Shown: positions 1 to 10,918 of the stretch, one piece after another
Numbering within the stretch: the stretch's first letter is position 1
Layout: each line of letters begins with the position of its first letter
Origin: Xenia sp. Carnegie-2017
Taxonomy: Eukaryota; Cnidaria; Anthozoa; Malacalcyonacea; Xeniidae
Length of the DNA: 64,000 nucleotides
Reading direction: 5' to 3'
Assembly (NCBI RefSeq): GCF_021976095.1
Contig: NW_025813493.1
Location: 4,027,271 to 4,091,270 of the forward strand
Notes under the pieces: generated by a model
What the model was told of the DNA's origin: nothing
The model's input: the letters and a program-made list of their open reading frames with translations, nothing else
The model's database searches: none
Program-made: the position numbers and the translations under genes

Positions 1-2305
1 TGGAGTACTGGGGAAATGTCATCATGAAACCACCTTTTAAAGTGATCGTGGCTCTTGCATCGATGGCCTTGTTAGGAGCTGGTATTTATGGCACTACGTT
101 TTTAAACGAGGATTTCGATCGTCGAGATTTAGCTAAAGATGGCTCGATATATATAAAATTCCTAGACACAGTCGAAAAGTACTTTAACACTGATATACCT
201 GTTGATCTCATTGTGGAGCCTGGAGTGAATTATTCCGACCCTTCCACTCAGAGTGAATTAAGTAAATTGACCAAAGTTGTGAGGGAGAACAAATATTTTC
301 GCCCTAATGTTGTCTCATGGTTTACAGAACTTCAGAAATGGCAAAACAAAACACAAAACACTACACAAAATGTACTGGGTAAGACGTTTAAAATTGCATG
401 TGCATTCAAATATAACAATCCACCAGAAAAAGTGAGGGACTGTCACTATGCTTCAGATTTCTTTCTCTTTTTTTTCAGCATTCCTCACGTGTTATACAAT
501 TGACATTTTTTGTGATTTGTTTCTACATATTTTCAGATTCTCTTCAAAATTTTTTGCAAAGTAACCCACAGTTCAAGAAAGACATCTTCTTTGATAAAGA
601 CAATACAACGATTATTTCATCGCGGTTTTATTGTTATATGAATGGAACATCAAATTCTGTAACCCTTCGCAAAGCTTTGCAGTCTTTTCGTAAAGATTTA
701 CGAAAGAAACTAAAGATTGATATTTTTGCAAGCGCCTATCAATTCATCTTTATTGAGCAATTTATTTCCATCAAAGATGATACCATACGAAATCTTGTCA
801 TTGCTGCTCTCGCTATAATTGTTGCCACCAGTTTCTTTTTGGTAAATCCGCTGGTCATTCTTCTAGTGCTGGCTGGATTTGTGTCTTTGATATTTGAGCT
901 GTTAGGTAGGTGGTCGCAATAATGCCACATTTTAAACCAATGAGATGATTATTCTGAATTCTTTATTTTTCAAAGAACTCCTTTTTTCTACTTTGTTTGT
1001 AGGTTTCATGTATATTTATAATGTTTCATTAAATTCCATCTCAATGATCAACTTGGTAATGGCGATCGGCTTTGCTGTTGACTACAGTGCTCATGTAGCT
1101 CATTCATTCGTCTTTTCCACGCAAAGCACTCCTGAAGAAAAAGTTATCGAAGCTCTTAGGACGACAGGAGCAAGTGTAATAATGGGTGGTAGGTTTTTAC
1201 AAGTAATTATGTAAGTTTTCTACTTTCAAGCTCCAGTTGATAAATATCGCTTCATAGATTGTAGTTTAAATAATTGAAGTTGTTTTTGAGCAAATGGTAA
1301 AAAGGCCTTAGACTTAACCATGTTTTTACTTAACCATTAATGCCGTGTCAATTCCGTTGCCAATGTGTTTTAACCCAGTCCTTTAACAGAAACTTTATTA
1401 AACCATTAAACAATTGAATTCGATTGAAGATTTATTATATAATTTATAATTTTACCAATTAGGGAATTTCTATAAAGCTATTTTTCTGTAGGTTTCAGTA
1501 CGTTCCTAGGAATGGTTGTAACAGCTTTTGCGTCTTCAGAAATTTTCCGAATTTTCTTCAAAATGTTTCTTGGGATTGTTGTTCTTGGTCTACTTCATGG
1601 TTTGTGCTTCCTTCCAGTATGGCTATCCATCTTGTGTCGCTGGCCCATAAATGTACGCCCTGAAGAGGATGATGATGTCCATCAAGAGTCACGTGCTAAA
1701 ACGTAAGTCTTCATTTGGCAATGTCAGTTCGTCAACATGAGATTTATGCCATCATTGGCATAATGCTATTTAACTTCTGTGTAATCTCAAAAAATAAAGA
1801 CTGTGACGCTTGTTTTATTTTGCTGTGCTAACAATGCATTTCAATTATGTAATTTTTTTATAAAACTAAATCATTTATACTTCCAATGGTTACTTTATTG
1901 GAAATACGATGCCACCACGCGGAACCCACATATATTTCACCTCTTAAAGGTTTCTGGTAGTCGCATTTACATTACGCGAGAATAGGATCTTCCACCATGA
2001 TGCTTTGCAGTAAATCTGTTAGCGCTATATTTAAAGTTGATGAGATTGGTCTGCTGTTTTTTATTCTACCTATCGTCAGTTTTTGAGCAAATTATCTTTG
2101 CAGACTTGTTTGATTGTGTATAGTTTCTGCTCAGAATTGCTACTGTTTGTTGTCTAGGGACGTGGTTAGTATCCCTAGAGATCACTCGATGTCCAACAAA
2201 AACCCAGCATTTGCTCTATACAATGAAGAAGGGAGAGATCCTTCATCTGCGGAAAAGCAAATGCCAGAAGGAAAAAAGCAAAATAAAGTGAAAACGTATC
2301 TTTGA
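1..2305 (+). CDS. Patched-domain (PTCHD3-like) membrane protein, 3' part
   Basis: This is the C-terminal half (about 429 residues) of a Patched/RND-family multipass membrane protein. Predicted exons are <1-378, 538 or 537-905, 1003-1188, 1492-1702 and 2158-2305, all with GT-AG borders and consistent phases. The reading frame is open to base 3, so the ATG at 24 is probably internal. Seen: a hydrophobic helix ending GAGIYG, then a large lumenal loop, then the second RND transmembrane bundle with GFAVDYSAH (the GxxxDYxxH motif of transmembrane segment 4) and the GFSTFLG...FFKMF...[11 protein letters not shown] block typical of PTCHD3. A charged cytoplasmic tail ends at TGA 2303-2305. Family members are thought to move sterols or other lipids; the cargo is unknown. 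The N-terminal half lies upstream of the window. An AATAAA at 2685-2690 may be its polyadenylation signal. Confidence 0.88.
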
Positions 2306-3454
2306 AGTTTGTGAATATTACTTTTAATAGTAGCGAGCACTGGTGGCGAGCAATAATACTTTTCGTACAATAGTTCAATCACGACTATTTATTAATATTT
2401 ATAGAGTATAAACATATAAAATAATGAAACACGTAATGACATGAATGAATATATCTTTGCATGCATGGAAAACTGTAAATACGTGTATAGATGGTAGACA
2501 TGTATCATATATGTTGCATTGTGAGTCGCTAGAATGGCTCGGTAACTAGAAATAATTCATTTTCTTTAATCGTAGATTTTCCATGCGGAAGTCAAATTGG
2601 TATAAAAAATACAAGCAGTCAGCACTTATATTGAACAGTCACACAAAGCGCTACATTATGCGATGTGTGTTTTTAATTTTATTGAATAAAATCTTGTTCT
2701 TTATATCATAGATTAACTGCAATAAAAACAAAAATTACTCTACCAAAATATTCTTTAATTCAGTCGCATAACTAGCCCCGAGCAAGCCTGCAAGTTTCAG
2801 TACTGCTATATGTAAATTTTGGACATAAACATTATTAAGCCCTTAATAACCGAGCTCGAAGTCTTTACGGAGAAATCTCGAACAGAAGTTTTTTTGTATA
2901 GACCGAGCCCGTAGCGCGAGGTTCAAAGTTTTCACTTTATATAATTTTATAAACTTTTCAAAAATAGTAGACGTGACGATGGTTGTTTTTGTTGCTGTAT
3001 TTTAACTCAGGATTATGAGCCAAGTGGATATGGGAAGAATTGTATTTGCAATTGTTTTATAAAAAGATTGTTGAACAGGCGGTTGTCAAGCTACCAGTAA
3101 AGGTATCCTTACTTAATAAGGAGTAGCTAAGGCTGCCCGTTTTTCACTACTACAATGCAACTATTTTTCAGTTCAATCACTGGAAAAACACTAAATTAAA
3201 TTTATTTTCTAAAGAATTTTTGCATTGTAAGAGTTTGAGCTGGCTTCGCCAATGCTTATACGAATCGTAATTGTATGTAATAATGTATAACAAATGTGTT
3301 TTGAGTAAAACATTCGTTAATTTTTCATTAATGTGCAACTCAGTTCACAATTTTTTTATTCATATATTTCACGATTTTGTATTGCTGGCCAAATTGATGC
3401 ATGGTGACTTATCTCATGAGCAATTAACATGATATACGTTACATATTTTATTAG
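2306..3454. other. Intergenic stretch between the two Patched-domain halves
   Basis: AT-rich sequence with no coding exon that I can recognise on either strand. It holds candidate AATAAA signals near 2685 and a short GC-richer patch at about 2850-2930. There is no evident promoter for the second Patched-domain copy. Confidence 0.5.
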
Positions 3455-5498
3455 ATCATCATATTCGTAATGACTGCTGTAGTTCTTGGTGGAAGTATTT
3501 ATGGCTCAATGCAATTAGAGCAACAGTATGAAGCCAAATGGTTTCTTCCTACTGGAACGTCTGTCAGAAATTATATGGAAATTAATGATGAGGTAGTTTA
3601 TTATTTTATGTCTTTCGTTAAAGCTAAACATTAAACACTAGAAAACATGCAATGATCCGTTATGCCTAAATCTATAATGCTTTTTTCATTTGTAAGAAAT
3701 TTCTTGAAGGTGGTCAACCAACTGCTTTTTATACCGGTACGTCCAATGACGATTTACAACATTTTAGCAGTAATTATCGCCTTTATCGCTTTTACTTTGA
3801 AGCAAGAAAGAATGATTATTTTATTGTTTTTTTTACAGGAGAGATTGATTATTTCAAAGAACAAAAACTTTTACACAAACTTAATAACAACTTAAGGAGT
3901 GAAATGCAGTACTTGGCATCAAACACAACAGTAAATTGGTTTGAGAAATATATTCAATGGTTAAAGAAAACCAAACCTGTATACCTAGACAATTTAAGTA
4001 AGTCATCAGTAGCAATTATTTTTAACATATCCGTGTTTCATGAAGCAACTCACAAAATAAAATGTTCATTCAACGTGAACATATTCTAGCTATATAGGTA
4101 TGATATAAGTGACACAATATAATTTTTTTTGTTAGCTATGACGGTTTCTACAAAAAACAAATTCTATGAACAACTGAAAATATTTCTAAATAGTAAAGAT
4201 GGTAGACGTCACAGAAATGATATAATATGGAATAAAAGTATGAAAGTCATTAAGGTAGTATGAAGTCCTTTTATTGATACACATTCGGTGATAATGTTCT
4301 TTTTAAAGTGAAAACGCACTTTTTTATCTATACAGGCAGCTAGAACACGGGCATTTCTTAAAGTTTTTAGAAAATCAAAATATCGCGTTGAAGGAATGAT
4401 AAAACTTCGCAACATAATTGAAAGTATTGGCTTTAGTTTGGATCCCATAGTTTATGGCGAATGGGTTTTGTTTGCTGAAACCTCCAAGGTACAATAAGTT
4501 AATTTTGGACTGAGTGTACCAGTCATTTAAAGCTTGATAGTTGATATTTTTTCCATTGTTTATTCAAGGTGATTGCTGAAGAACTTTTTAGAAACATTTT
4601 ATTTGCTATGGCTGCCATCTTCATAGTGAACTTTGTGTTTATTGCTAGCCCATTGACATCATTGCTTGTATGTTTTTGTGTTATTTTAACAGTGGTTAGT
4701 AGCTTAACAACTTTTTTTTATAATGCAATTATCTTGTGAAAATAAGATGACCTTCAAATTTTTATCCCATTGAATTTACGTTCCTGTGCATCACTTGTAT
4801 ATTAATTTTTTGATACATCCTGACTTAATCATCCAGGTAGATGTGGCCGGAATGATGTACTTTTGGGATTTAACAATTGAAACTGTTTCATTTGTGGTGC
4901 TTATAATTTCTATTGGTTTGTCTGTGGATTATGCATCTCACGTTGGACACACGTTTATGACAAAATCTGGTACAAGAAAAGGTAACAAAATATGTTTAGC
5001 AATTGAAATGTTTACCTAATGTCTGCGTAGTGTGACATTGTGTTATTTTATGTTTCTATCTTGGAATTTTTTTGGTGCAGAAAGAACAGTTAAAATATAT
5101 CGCGATATCGCCCCAGCGGTATGGAATGGTGGTTTTAGTACATTTTTAGCGATTGCTCCATTAGTTTTCTCAAAATCTCACGTTTTTATAACATTTTTTA
5201 AGGTAAGTAAAAGGAAGTTAACCTTGTGAGTAGCTCTATTGTTCATTGACGCAAAGATACGAATTTAATATTGTAGATATTATTTGGTGTTATTATATTT
5301 GGAATGTTTCATGGACTTATTGTCCTTCCTGTGATTTTATCAATCATTGGTTCAAGTCCGTATGATTTGGCAGAAAAAATGGAAAATTCTTCAATGTCTG
5401 GAAATGTTTCACAAGAGCAAAATATCAATACACTTACTGTTCTGTCTCACACAAATGAAGGTTTGCAGGATGGTGATGATGTTCAAAGCACTATTTAA
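3455..5498 (+). CDS. Second Patched-domain C-terminal half (tandem paralogue or alternative 3' cassette)
   Basis: Nine exons can be joined in one frame: 3455-3592, 3697-3736, 3839-3997, 4136-4254, 4336-4488, 4569-4694, 4837-4981, 5081-5202 and 5277-5498 (about 407 residues, stop TAA). The product begins inside the helix that precedes the lumenal loop (GGSIYGSMQLEQQ) and carries LSVDYASHVGH, NGGFSTFLA and GMFHGLIVLPV, so it matches the last half of PTCHD3-type proteins. It has more introns than the upstream copy, so the duplication is not recent. No exons for an N-terminal half are visible in 2306-3454. Either it is a 5'-truncated gene or it is spliced to 5' exons shared with the upstream copy. 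Past the stop, another frame continues with a charged tail (to 5571), which may be an alternative ending. Confidence 0.85.
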
Positions 5499-6035
5499 AC
5501 GTTTTCAGCCAAAGAAAGAGGTATCTGAGACTGAAAAACCACCAGTTTTCATTGTTGAAATGAGCAAATGAAATTTGAGAATGATTTAATGCACATGTAA
5601 TTTCATAGAAACATAAATGAAGAAGCAAAGAGAACATCTGGTCATTTCAATAAAACATCATTTTGCTTGTTTACTTATATCTACTAAAAGTAGCTAAACA
5701 CTTTCATAACAAGAGAGTTAGTTAGAAAGAAGTTAAATACGTGAAAATTTATACCTTTTCTAAACCGCGCACAGTAAATTCTCAACATCATAGAGAATGT
5801 CAAATAGCTGAACACGAAGAAAATAAAGTATCTATTTTTCCAGATTTGCAGCATTCATTTACCGTTTTGCAACTTGACAATGAAAACGATTACTAAAATA
5901 ACATATACATATAGCTAGTAAAGCAAATAATTAAAAAATCTGAAATAATTTTTTAATACACAGCTATATTTACATGTTTGTAAATGTAGATCGTCCAGGT
6001 TGGTATAGTCCTGGGAAGGACTGTTTTTCTTGTTG

Positions 6036-6082
6036 TTGACTGACGTTTCGACAACCTTAGCGGTAGTCATCTTCAGAATCAA
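6036..6082 (-). ncRNA. Hammerhead ribozyme motif, type I (element 1, left arm)
   Basis: Reading the minus strand from 6082: stem I 5' strand TTGATT, catalytic box CTGAAGA (CUGANGA consensus), stem II GACTACC / GGTTGTC closed by loop GCTAA with one internal T-T pair, then GAAAC, GTC (cleavage triplet) and stem I 3' strand AGTCAA. Stem I pairs over six bases with one G-U wobble. Stem III is minimal (AC/GT, no loop), as in hammerheads of Penelope-like elements, which are thought to work as dimers. Confidence 0.75.
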
Positions 6083-6259
6083 ATGAGGAGTAAACGTCAG
6101 GTTAGCCGCATTTGGAAGACAGAGCGAACAACTTGCTAACAACTACAGACGTTTTGGAAGCAACGTCAGACGCATACGGCAACAAATCTGGTTCAACTAC
6201 CGCTGCAAGGACGTAAGAACCAGATAACAAATACGGCTAACCTGACGTTGACTCCTCAT

Positions 6260-6306
6260 TTGACTCTGAAGATGACTACCGCTAAAGTTGTCGAAACGTC
6301 AGTCAA
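6260..6306 (+). ncRNA. Hammerhead ribozyme motif, type I (element 1, right arm)
   Basis: Mirror copy of the motif in the left arm, on the plus strand: TTGACT, CTGAAGA, stem II GACTACC-GCTAA-AGTTGTC (one C-A mismatch), GAAAC, GTC, AGTCAA. Stem I is a perfect six-base pairing. Predicted cleavage is after C6300. Confidence 0.72.
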
Positions 6307-6920
6307 CAACAACAAAAACAGTCCTTCTCAGGACTTTATTAACCTGGACGATCATCGTTTACAAACATGTAACGATACTCCAGGGTTCAAACCATTTACT
6401 TTACACAGCTATATGTCAAATAACTCAATATATATTGAGTTGAAGATAGAAATCATTTTTTTCTCACCCACAAACTGTGTAACACCTTACTCAATTGTAA
6501 ATTTAGAATTCACCCAGTTTTTATGAAATCTAAACACGGTCATAATGGCTCTTTCAATTAAAAGATCAATTGGTTTCCACGAGCCATTTTTCTTCCTCAG
6601 AATTCAGTTTTGTACGATCTAAATCAATCGTAAGAAATGAAAGATAAATTAAAGTTTTCATTTGTTTTCAATCTCACATTGCTATTCTTAAAATAGCGCA
6701 ATTGAAAAGGCCTCACAGCATCTGAAGAATCTGCTGTGTTTTGGTGGTTCTTTACAATTCTTTATAAAATTCAGTTACTAACTTTACAGCAATGAATATC
6801 ACATCTGTCGCAATTATCATCAGTTTATCACTTTCACTGCATTTAAAAAATTGAAAGTGACTTTGCAAAAGCATTTTGAAGAAGCTTAAAAAACTGGCTT
6901 AGAATTTGCACTGATTAGTT

Positions 6921-7100
6921 TGAGTATCTCCAAACTTCGTGTGTAATCTCCATACTTCGCGTGTAATCTCCATACTTCGTGTGTAATCTCAAAACTTCGT
7001 GTGTAATCTCAAAACTTCGTGTGTAATCTCCATACTTCGTGTGTAATCTCCAAACTTCGTCTGTAATCTCAAAACTTCGTGTGTAATCTCCATACTTCGT
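6921..7100. repeat. 20-bp minisatellite, about nine copies
   Basis: Direct repeats of GTGTAATCTCCATACTTCGT, with variants in which CCAT becomes CAAA or CCAA. The period is 20, not a multiple of three, so the open frame across it on the minus strand is not evidence of a protein. Confidence 0.95.
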
Positions 7101-7104
7101 GGTC

Positions 7105-8007
7105 GTGGATTCGCAAGTCCATATTATATTCACAGGATCTATCCTCTTATTTTCCTATTGAGTATTTAGTTTGTTTTTTACCCAAGAGAGAAATTGTTGT
7201 GGCCAAGCATAAAATTTTTAATAAGGTCAAATTTTCTGCGCTGAACTGAGCTCCGTTAAGAGAGTTGAGTTAAGAGACATTGATTGCGGTTACATTGAAA
7301 ATCTCATTTTTGAGGATAGAAATTAACTGGAATCTAATCTATTAAACACGCAAAATATAAAACATAAAAATTATGTGTTGCCGACAACAATGAGACGACG
7401 TGTGCTTAATAACTCAGCCCCGCGCCAAAAACCATTACATGGCGTAGTTTTCGTCCAAGTGCTGACTGCTGAGTTCAATACTGGTTGAAACAGGTTTGAA
7501 ATTTTAGCACCTTGGTTGAACTCAACACATCGGGCTAAAAATTTGCCATATAATTACGCGTTTGATGCAACAATTTTTTTGTATAAATACTAGGCTGAAA
7601 TTTCAACTGGTTGAGAATGCTCCATGAAATCAGCCCTTAAAAGGCTTTTATTGGCGTGCATACATAACCTGTCATTTGCAATGCCACTTCGCATATTAAA
7701 TTGCTTACTATGTCTAATAAGACTTAACGTAATGTCGTAAAAGAAAATGTTTTGAAAATTGATCCATTTTTGATTCTGCATATTAAAGACAAAAAATTCA
7801 CATAAAATAAAGAAATTGCGTGAAAGCTGAAAACGTGAAGAAATAAATCATCGTTAGCATATGATTGTTCCATGCAGAGTCGCAGACGGCTTATTAGTGC
7901 TATCTAATGACACATTCTGAGTAAGTTTAAAAAGAGGAAAGCGTTCATCAGGAGAATCGAGATTTGGGAAACGTGCTATGTGGAAAGAGAAGTGATATTG
8001 AACCAAA
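7105..8007. other. Intergenic stretch
   Basis: AT-rich, no recognised gene. A short open frame on the minus strand at 7590-7781 has no family signature. Confidence 0.4.
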
Positions 8008-8317
8008 GTATTTGGTTTGTAAATGATTTGAACCCGGGAGTATCGTTATATGTTTGTAAAAGTAGATCGTCCAGGTTAATAAAGTCCTGAGAAGGACTGT
8101 TTTTGTTGTTGTTGACTGACGTTTCGACAACCATAGCGGTAGTCATCTTCAGAGTCAAAACTTCGTAGCCGTAGTCATCTTCAGAGTCATCTTAGCCGTA
8201 GTCATCTTCAGAGTCAAAACAAAATGTTGTCGAAACGTCAGTCAACAACAACAAAAACAGTCCTTCTCTGGACTTTATTAACCCGGACGATCATCATTTA
8301 CAAACGTATTTGGTTTG
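8008..8317. mobile_element. Fold-back element 2 with hammerhead core, 12-bp TSD
   Basis: Element 8020-8305 lies between perfect 12-bp direct repeats GTATTTGGTTTG (8008-8019 and 8306-8317). It shares its arms with element 1: GATCGTCCAGG, AGTCCTGAGAAGGACTG and the hammerhead motif. The centre has collapsed into three tandem copies of TAGTCATCTTCAGAGTC. Two independent insertions with clean TSDs show that this family was mobile here. Confidence 0.8.
8112..8158 (-). ncRNA. Hammerhead ribozyme motif, type I (element 2, left arm)
   Basis: On the minus strand from 8158: TTGACT, CTGAAGA, stem II GACTACC-GCTAT-GGTTGTC, GAAAC, GTC, AGTCAA. Stem I pairs perfectly, and the catalytic boxes match element 1. 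The right arm of this copy keeps only the 3' half of the motif (about 8225-8245). Confidence 0.75.
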
Positions 8318-10918
8318 ACTATTTTCGTTAAATTCTAAATCGCTACTCACCAGCAAGTCGTTACACATCGTTAGCTACATCTTGTTGTTTGTCTTGTCGC
8401 TTCTCATATTCCTTGACAAAATTAGAACTTACTAATGCACCAAGTAACACTTCGAACAATATTCTGCAGGAAAATAATAGACTTTTATAGGATAAGGCAC
8501 TGCTTGTCAAATATTTATTCAGAAAAAGGTGAGCTGGTTATAGTCTTGGCATGAAAATGCATGAACTATATAGTTACATAATTAATTATATGTAATTGAT
8601 GGTCTGCTTTGTTCATTTAGGAATTAAGCTGGTTACAAAACATCAATAATTATTTGTTACATTGTTACATTGCTCTTTTTTACATAATTCATTTTACTAT
8701 ATCCATCGAACTAATTTGAAACTTTTTCAAATTTCTTTTTTCGATATTTTTATATTAAAGATTTCCCGCTTTCCGTTCCGCAATTTCCACTACATACAAG
8801 TTCATAATCCGATTTTTTCCAAGTTCCAATTTATTTATGGATGACTCTAGAATTTGTATCATATATCGCAAAATTGTGTCGGTAAATTGTAGAAGAAGAA
8901 CACGTTAAAAATTCTTTTTTACATATTGATGTAACACCATTATAAGGCTGTTGCAAATAGCGCCAATTTTATCTCGTGTGCGTGGCTTCAGTTTCTTAGA
9001 GGGCGAAACAGATAAACTATATATGAATAACTCAAAGTCCATGCTGAGCTGTGTCAATACGATTTGCTCTCAATAGGAAGTTGATTAAATTATCGAAGTT
9101 GCTTTAATTTTTAAATATAGATTTCATTAAAGGAATGAGTGAAAGACATTGCATATAAATGCTAAAGAGTGTTGTGCCAAAATAGGAGTATATATAACTA
9201 CTAAATTTGAAAGAAATTTGAATTAGGAATTTAACTTGCATGTTAACCCAGCTACAAGACCTCATATAAAATATTTATTTTTCTTTTGAACACGGTGATA
9301 AAATCATTAGCCTGCTTGTGAACAATTAATATTTTTTACTCTTTGTCATGGCTTGTTCAGATAACGCTAACAATTCATAGTAATTAACACTTATGGCTTG
9401 AATTTTTTGACTTCACAATTTAGAATGTGCCTTGTATTAAAGATTGTGCTTATTTGAAAACGCTTTTTTGATGCAGTCGGGTCAACACGTCGAAGCTAAG
9501 TGAAATTAGACATTAAATTCCTCCGTCTTAATACTAATGGCTCCAGAGGAATCTCATCACAAAAATAATGGTAAGGAGCAAACTATAATTGTGTGGGCCA
9601 GGTCAGTCGTGGTGGTCGTATGTGCTTTATTTACGCCTGTCATCGTTGAAACAGCGTTGAAATTCAAGGCATATTCATATAACTTCCAATAATTCTTTTC
9701 ACTAGAAAGCTATTCAACTTTCTGTATAGGCAGACTCCTATTGTATCCAGGCTCGGATTAACCATATGGCAGGAGGGGCGTATGTTTGACCGTATAAGGT
9801 AACTTAAATTTATATATTTACAAATATTTTACTCAATTTTTTCAATGAAATGTTTTGATAGCAAACAAATATTCAAATTTCAAACGATTTACTTTGTCTC
9901 ATCGACCGAATATTTACCATTTATGACACTAAACTAGACATTTTTGATCAAATAAGGCCTTAAATGTGAACACTGGTTTAGATGAACATGCAAACGCATG
10001 AATGTTATTTTCCTTCTAGAACAAACTACAGAGAATGACGCAGTTTTCATCTCAAGGCACAAAAACAGAGTGTCTCAAAAAATTTTCGCCCTCCCCTCAT
10101 ATAGAAATCATTCTTGAGCGTTATTGTATCTAAACGGGTAATTGTACCTAAGGGAATTGAATTGAATTGTCATTAACGGTGTAGTTATGCATTCAGCGTT
10201 CAACACAAGATGAGTAATTTGTTTTTGGGAGACATTTTTTGGGACACCGTATTATGTGTAAATGAAGCAAAAGTTTACTTGCTAGTGTCATAGCAAGTAG
10301 CAAACTTGATAATTTAGGGAGTCATCGGTCAAAAATTCAAATCGTTTTATGCGTAGTTGATTTGCCTTGAAATTCATCAATGTACGTCACTGTTATACAC
10401 AAAGTTTTAGCATACTTTATATATTTTCATTTTTTAATCCATGATTGTTTATCATGTCTTTGATTTCCTAATTTATGCACATATTTTGAATGATAAATCG
10501 CTGACTTTATTCATCATTATATGACTGTACTTAACAACAACAATTTTAAAAGAATGTTTGGTTTCTTTAGTAGAAGAGGTATTTAACTAAAAGTCAAAAA
10601 CTTAGTTTGCTGTCTGTTGCTGTTTATTTGAACTCGCCAATTTTGTTAGGTTCTTTGTACAGTTCGCAGTTTATATTCAAATTTTAAGATTATGTGGGTA
10701 CAATGAACATGCATAAGGAAATGTCCAATGACGTTGACAATGCAATATATTGTAAATATCTTTACCGTATATGGTCAAGCAAAAGCCGCACCTTTGACAT
10801 ACCTAATAGGACATACCTAACAACATTGTCATATTCTTCGGCCAATTTAGTTTGTCATTGCCCTCGAACGTCAAAGTATCAGATTAAACTTCGAAGATAT
10901 CTTATAGGCTGAATAAAC
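8318..10918. other. Intergenic / possible upstream region of the LIM gene
   Basis: No gene recognised. A short ATG-started segment at 9539-9573 is followed by a good donor (AATG|GTAAGG), but its phase does not fit the LIM exon downstream, so I cannot assign it. Confidence 0.4.

Larger units (their letters stand above)
5957..6414. mobile_element. Fold-back element 1 with hammerhead ribozyme cores, 13-bp TSD
   Basis: A 432-bp element (5970-6401) lies between perfect 13-bp direct repeats TACACAGCTATAT (5957-5969 and 6402-6414). Its two arms are inverted copies of each other: the left arm runs from the GTCCAGG near 5993 to about 6110, the right arm from about 6235 to 6355. Each arm holds a hammerhead core. 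There is no open reading frame of its own; peptide-like runs in the arms are by-products of the palindrome. The long variable TSD and the hammerhead motif fit a non-autonomous Penelope-like retroelement or retrozyme derivative. That family assignment is inference. Confidence 0.8.

Noticed and set aside
6248-6526. Open frame with VVETSVNNNKNSPSQDF, also seen on the minus strand near 6000 and 8100
   Set aside because: It is the translation of the fold-back element arm; it appears on both strands because the element is palindromic and contains the ribozyme.
6915-7133. 72-residue minus-strand frame made of repeated THEVWRLHTKYGDYTRS units
   Set aside because: By-product of the 20-bp minisatellite; no start context and no homologue expected.
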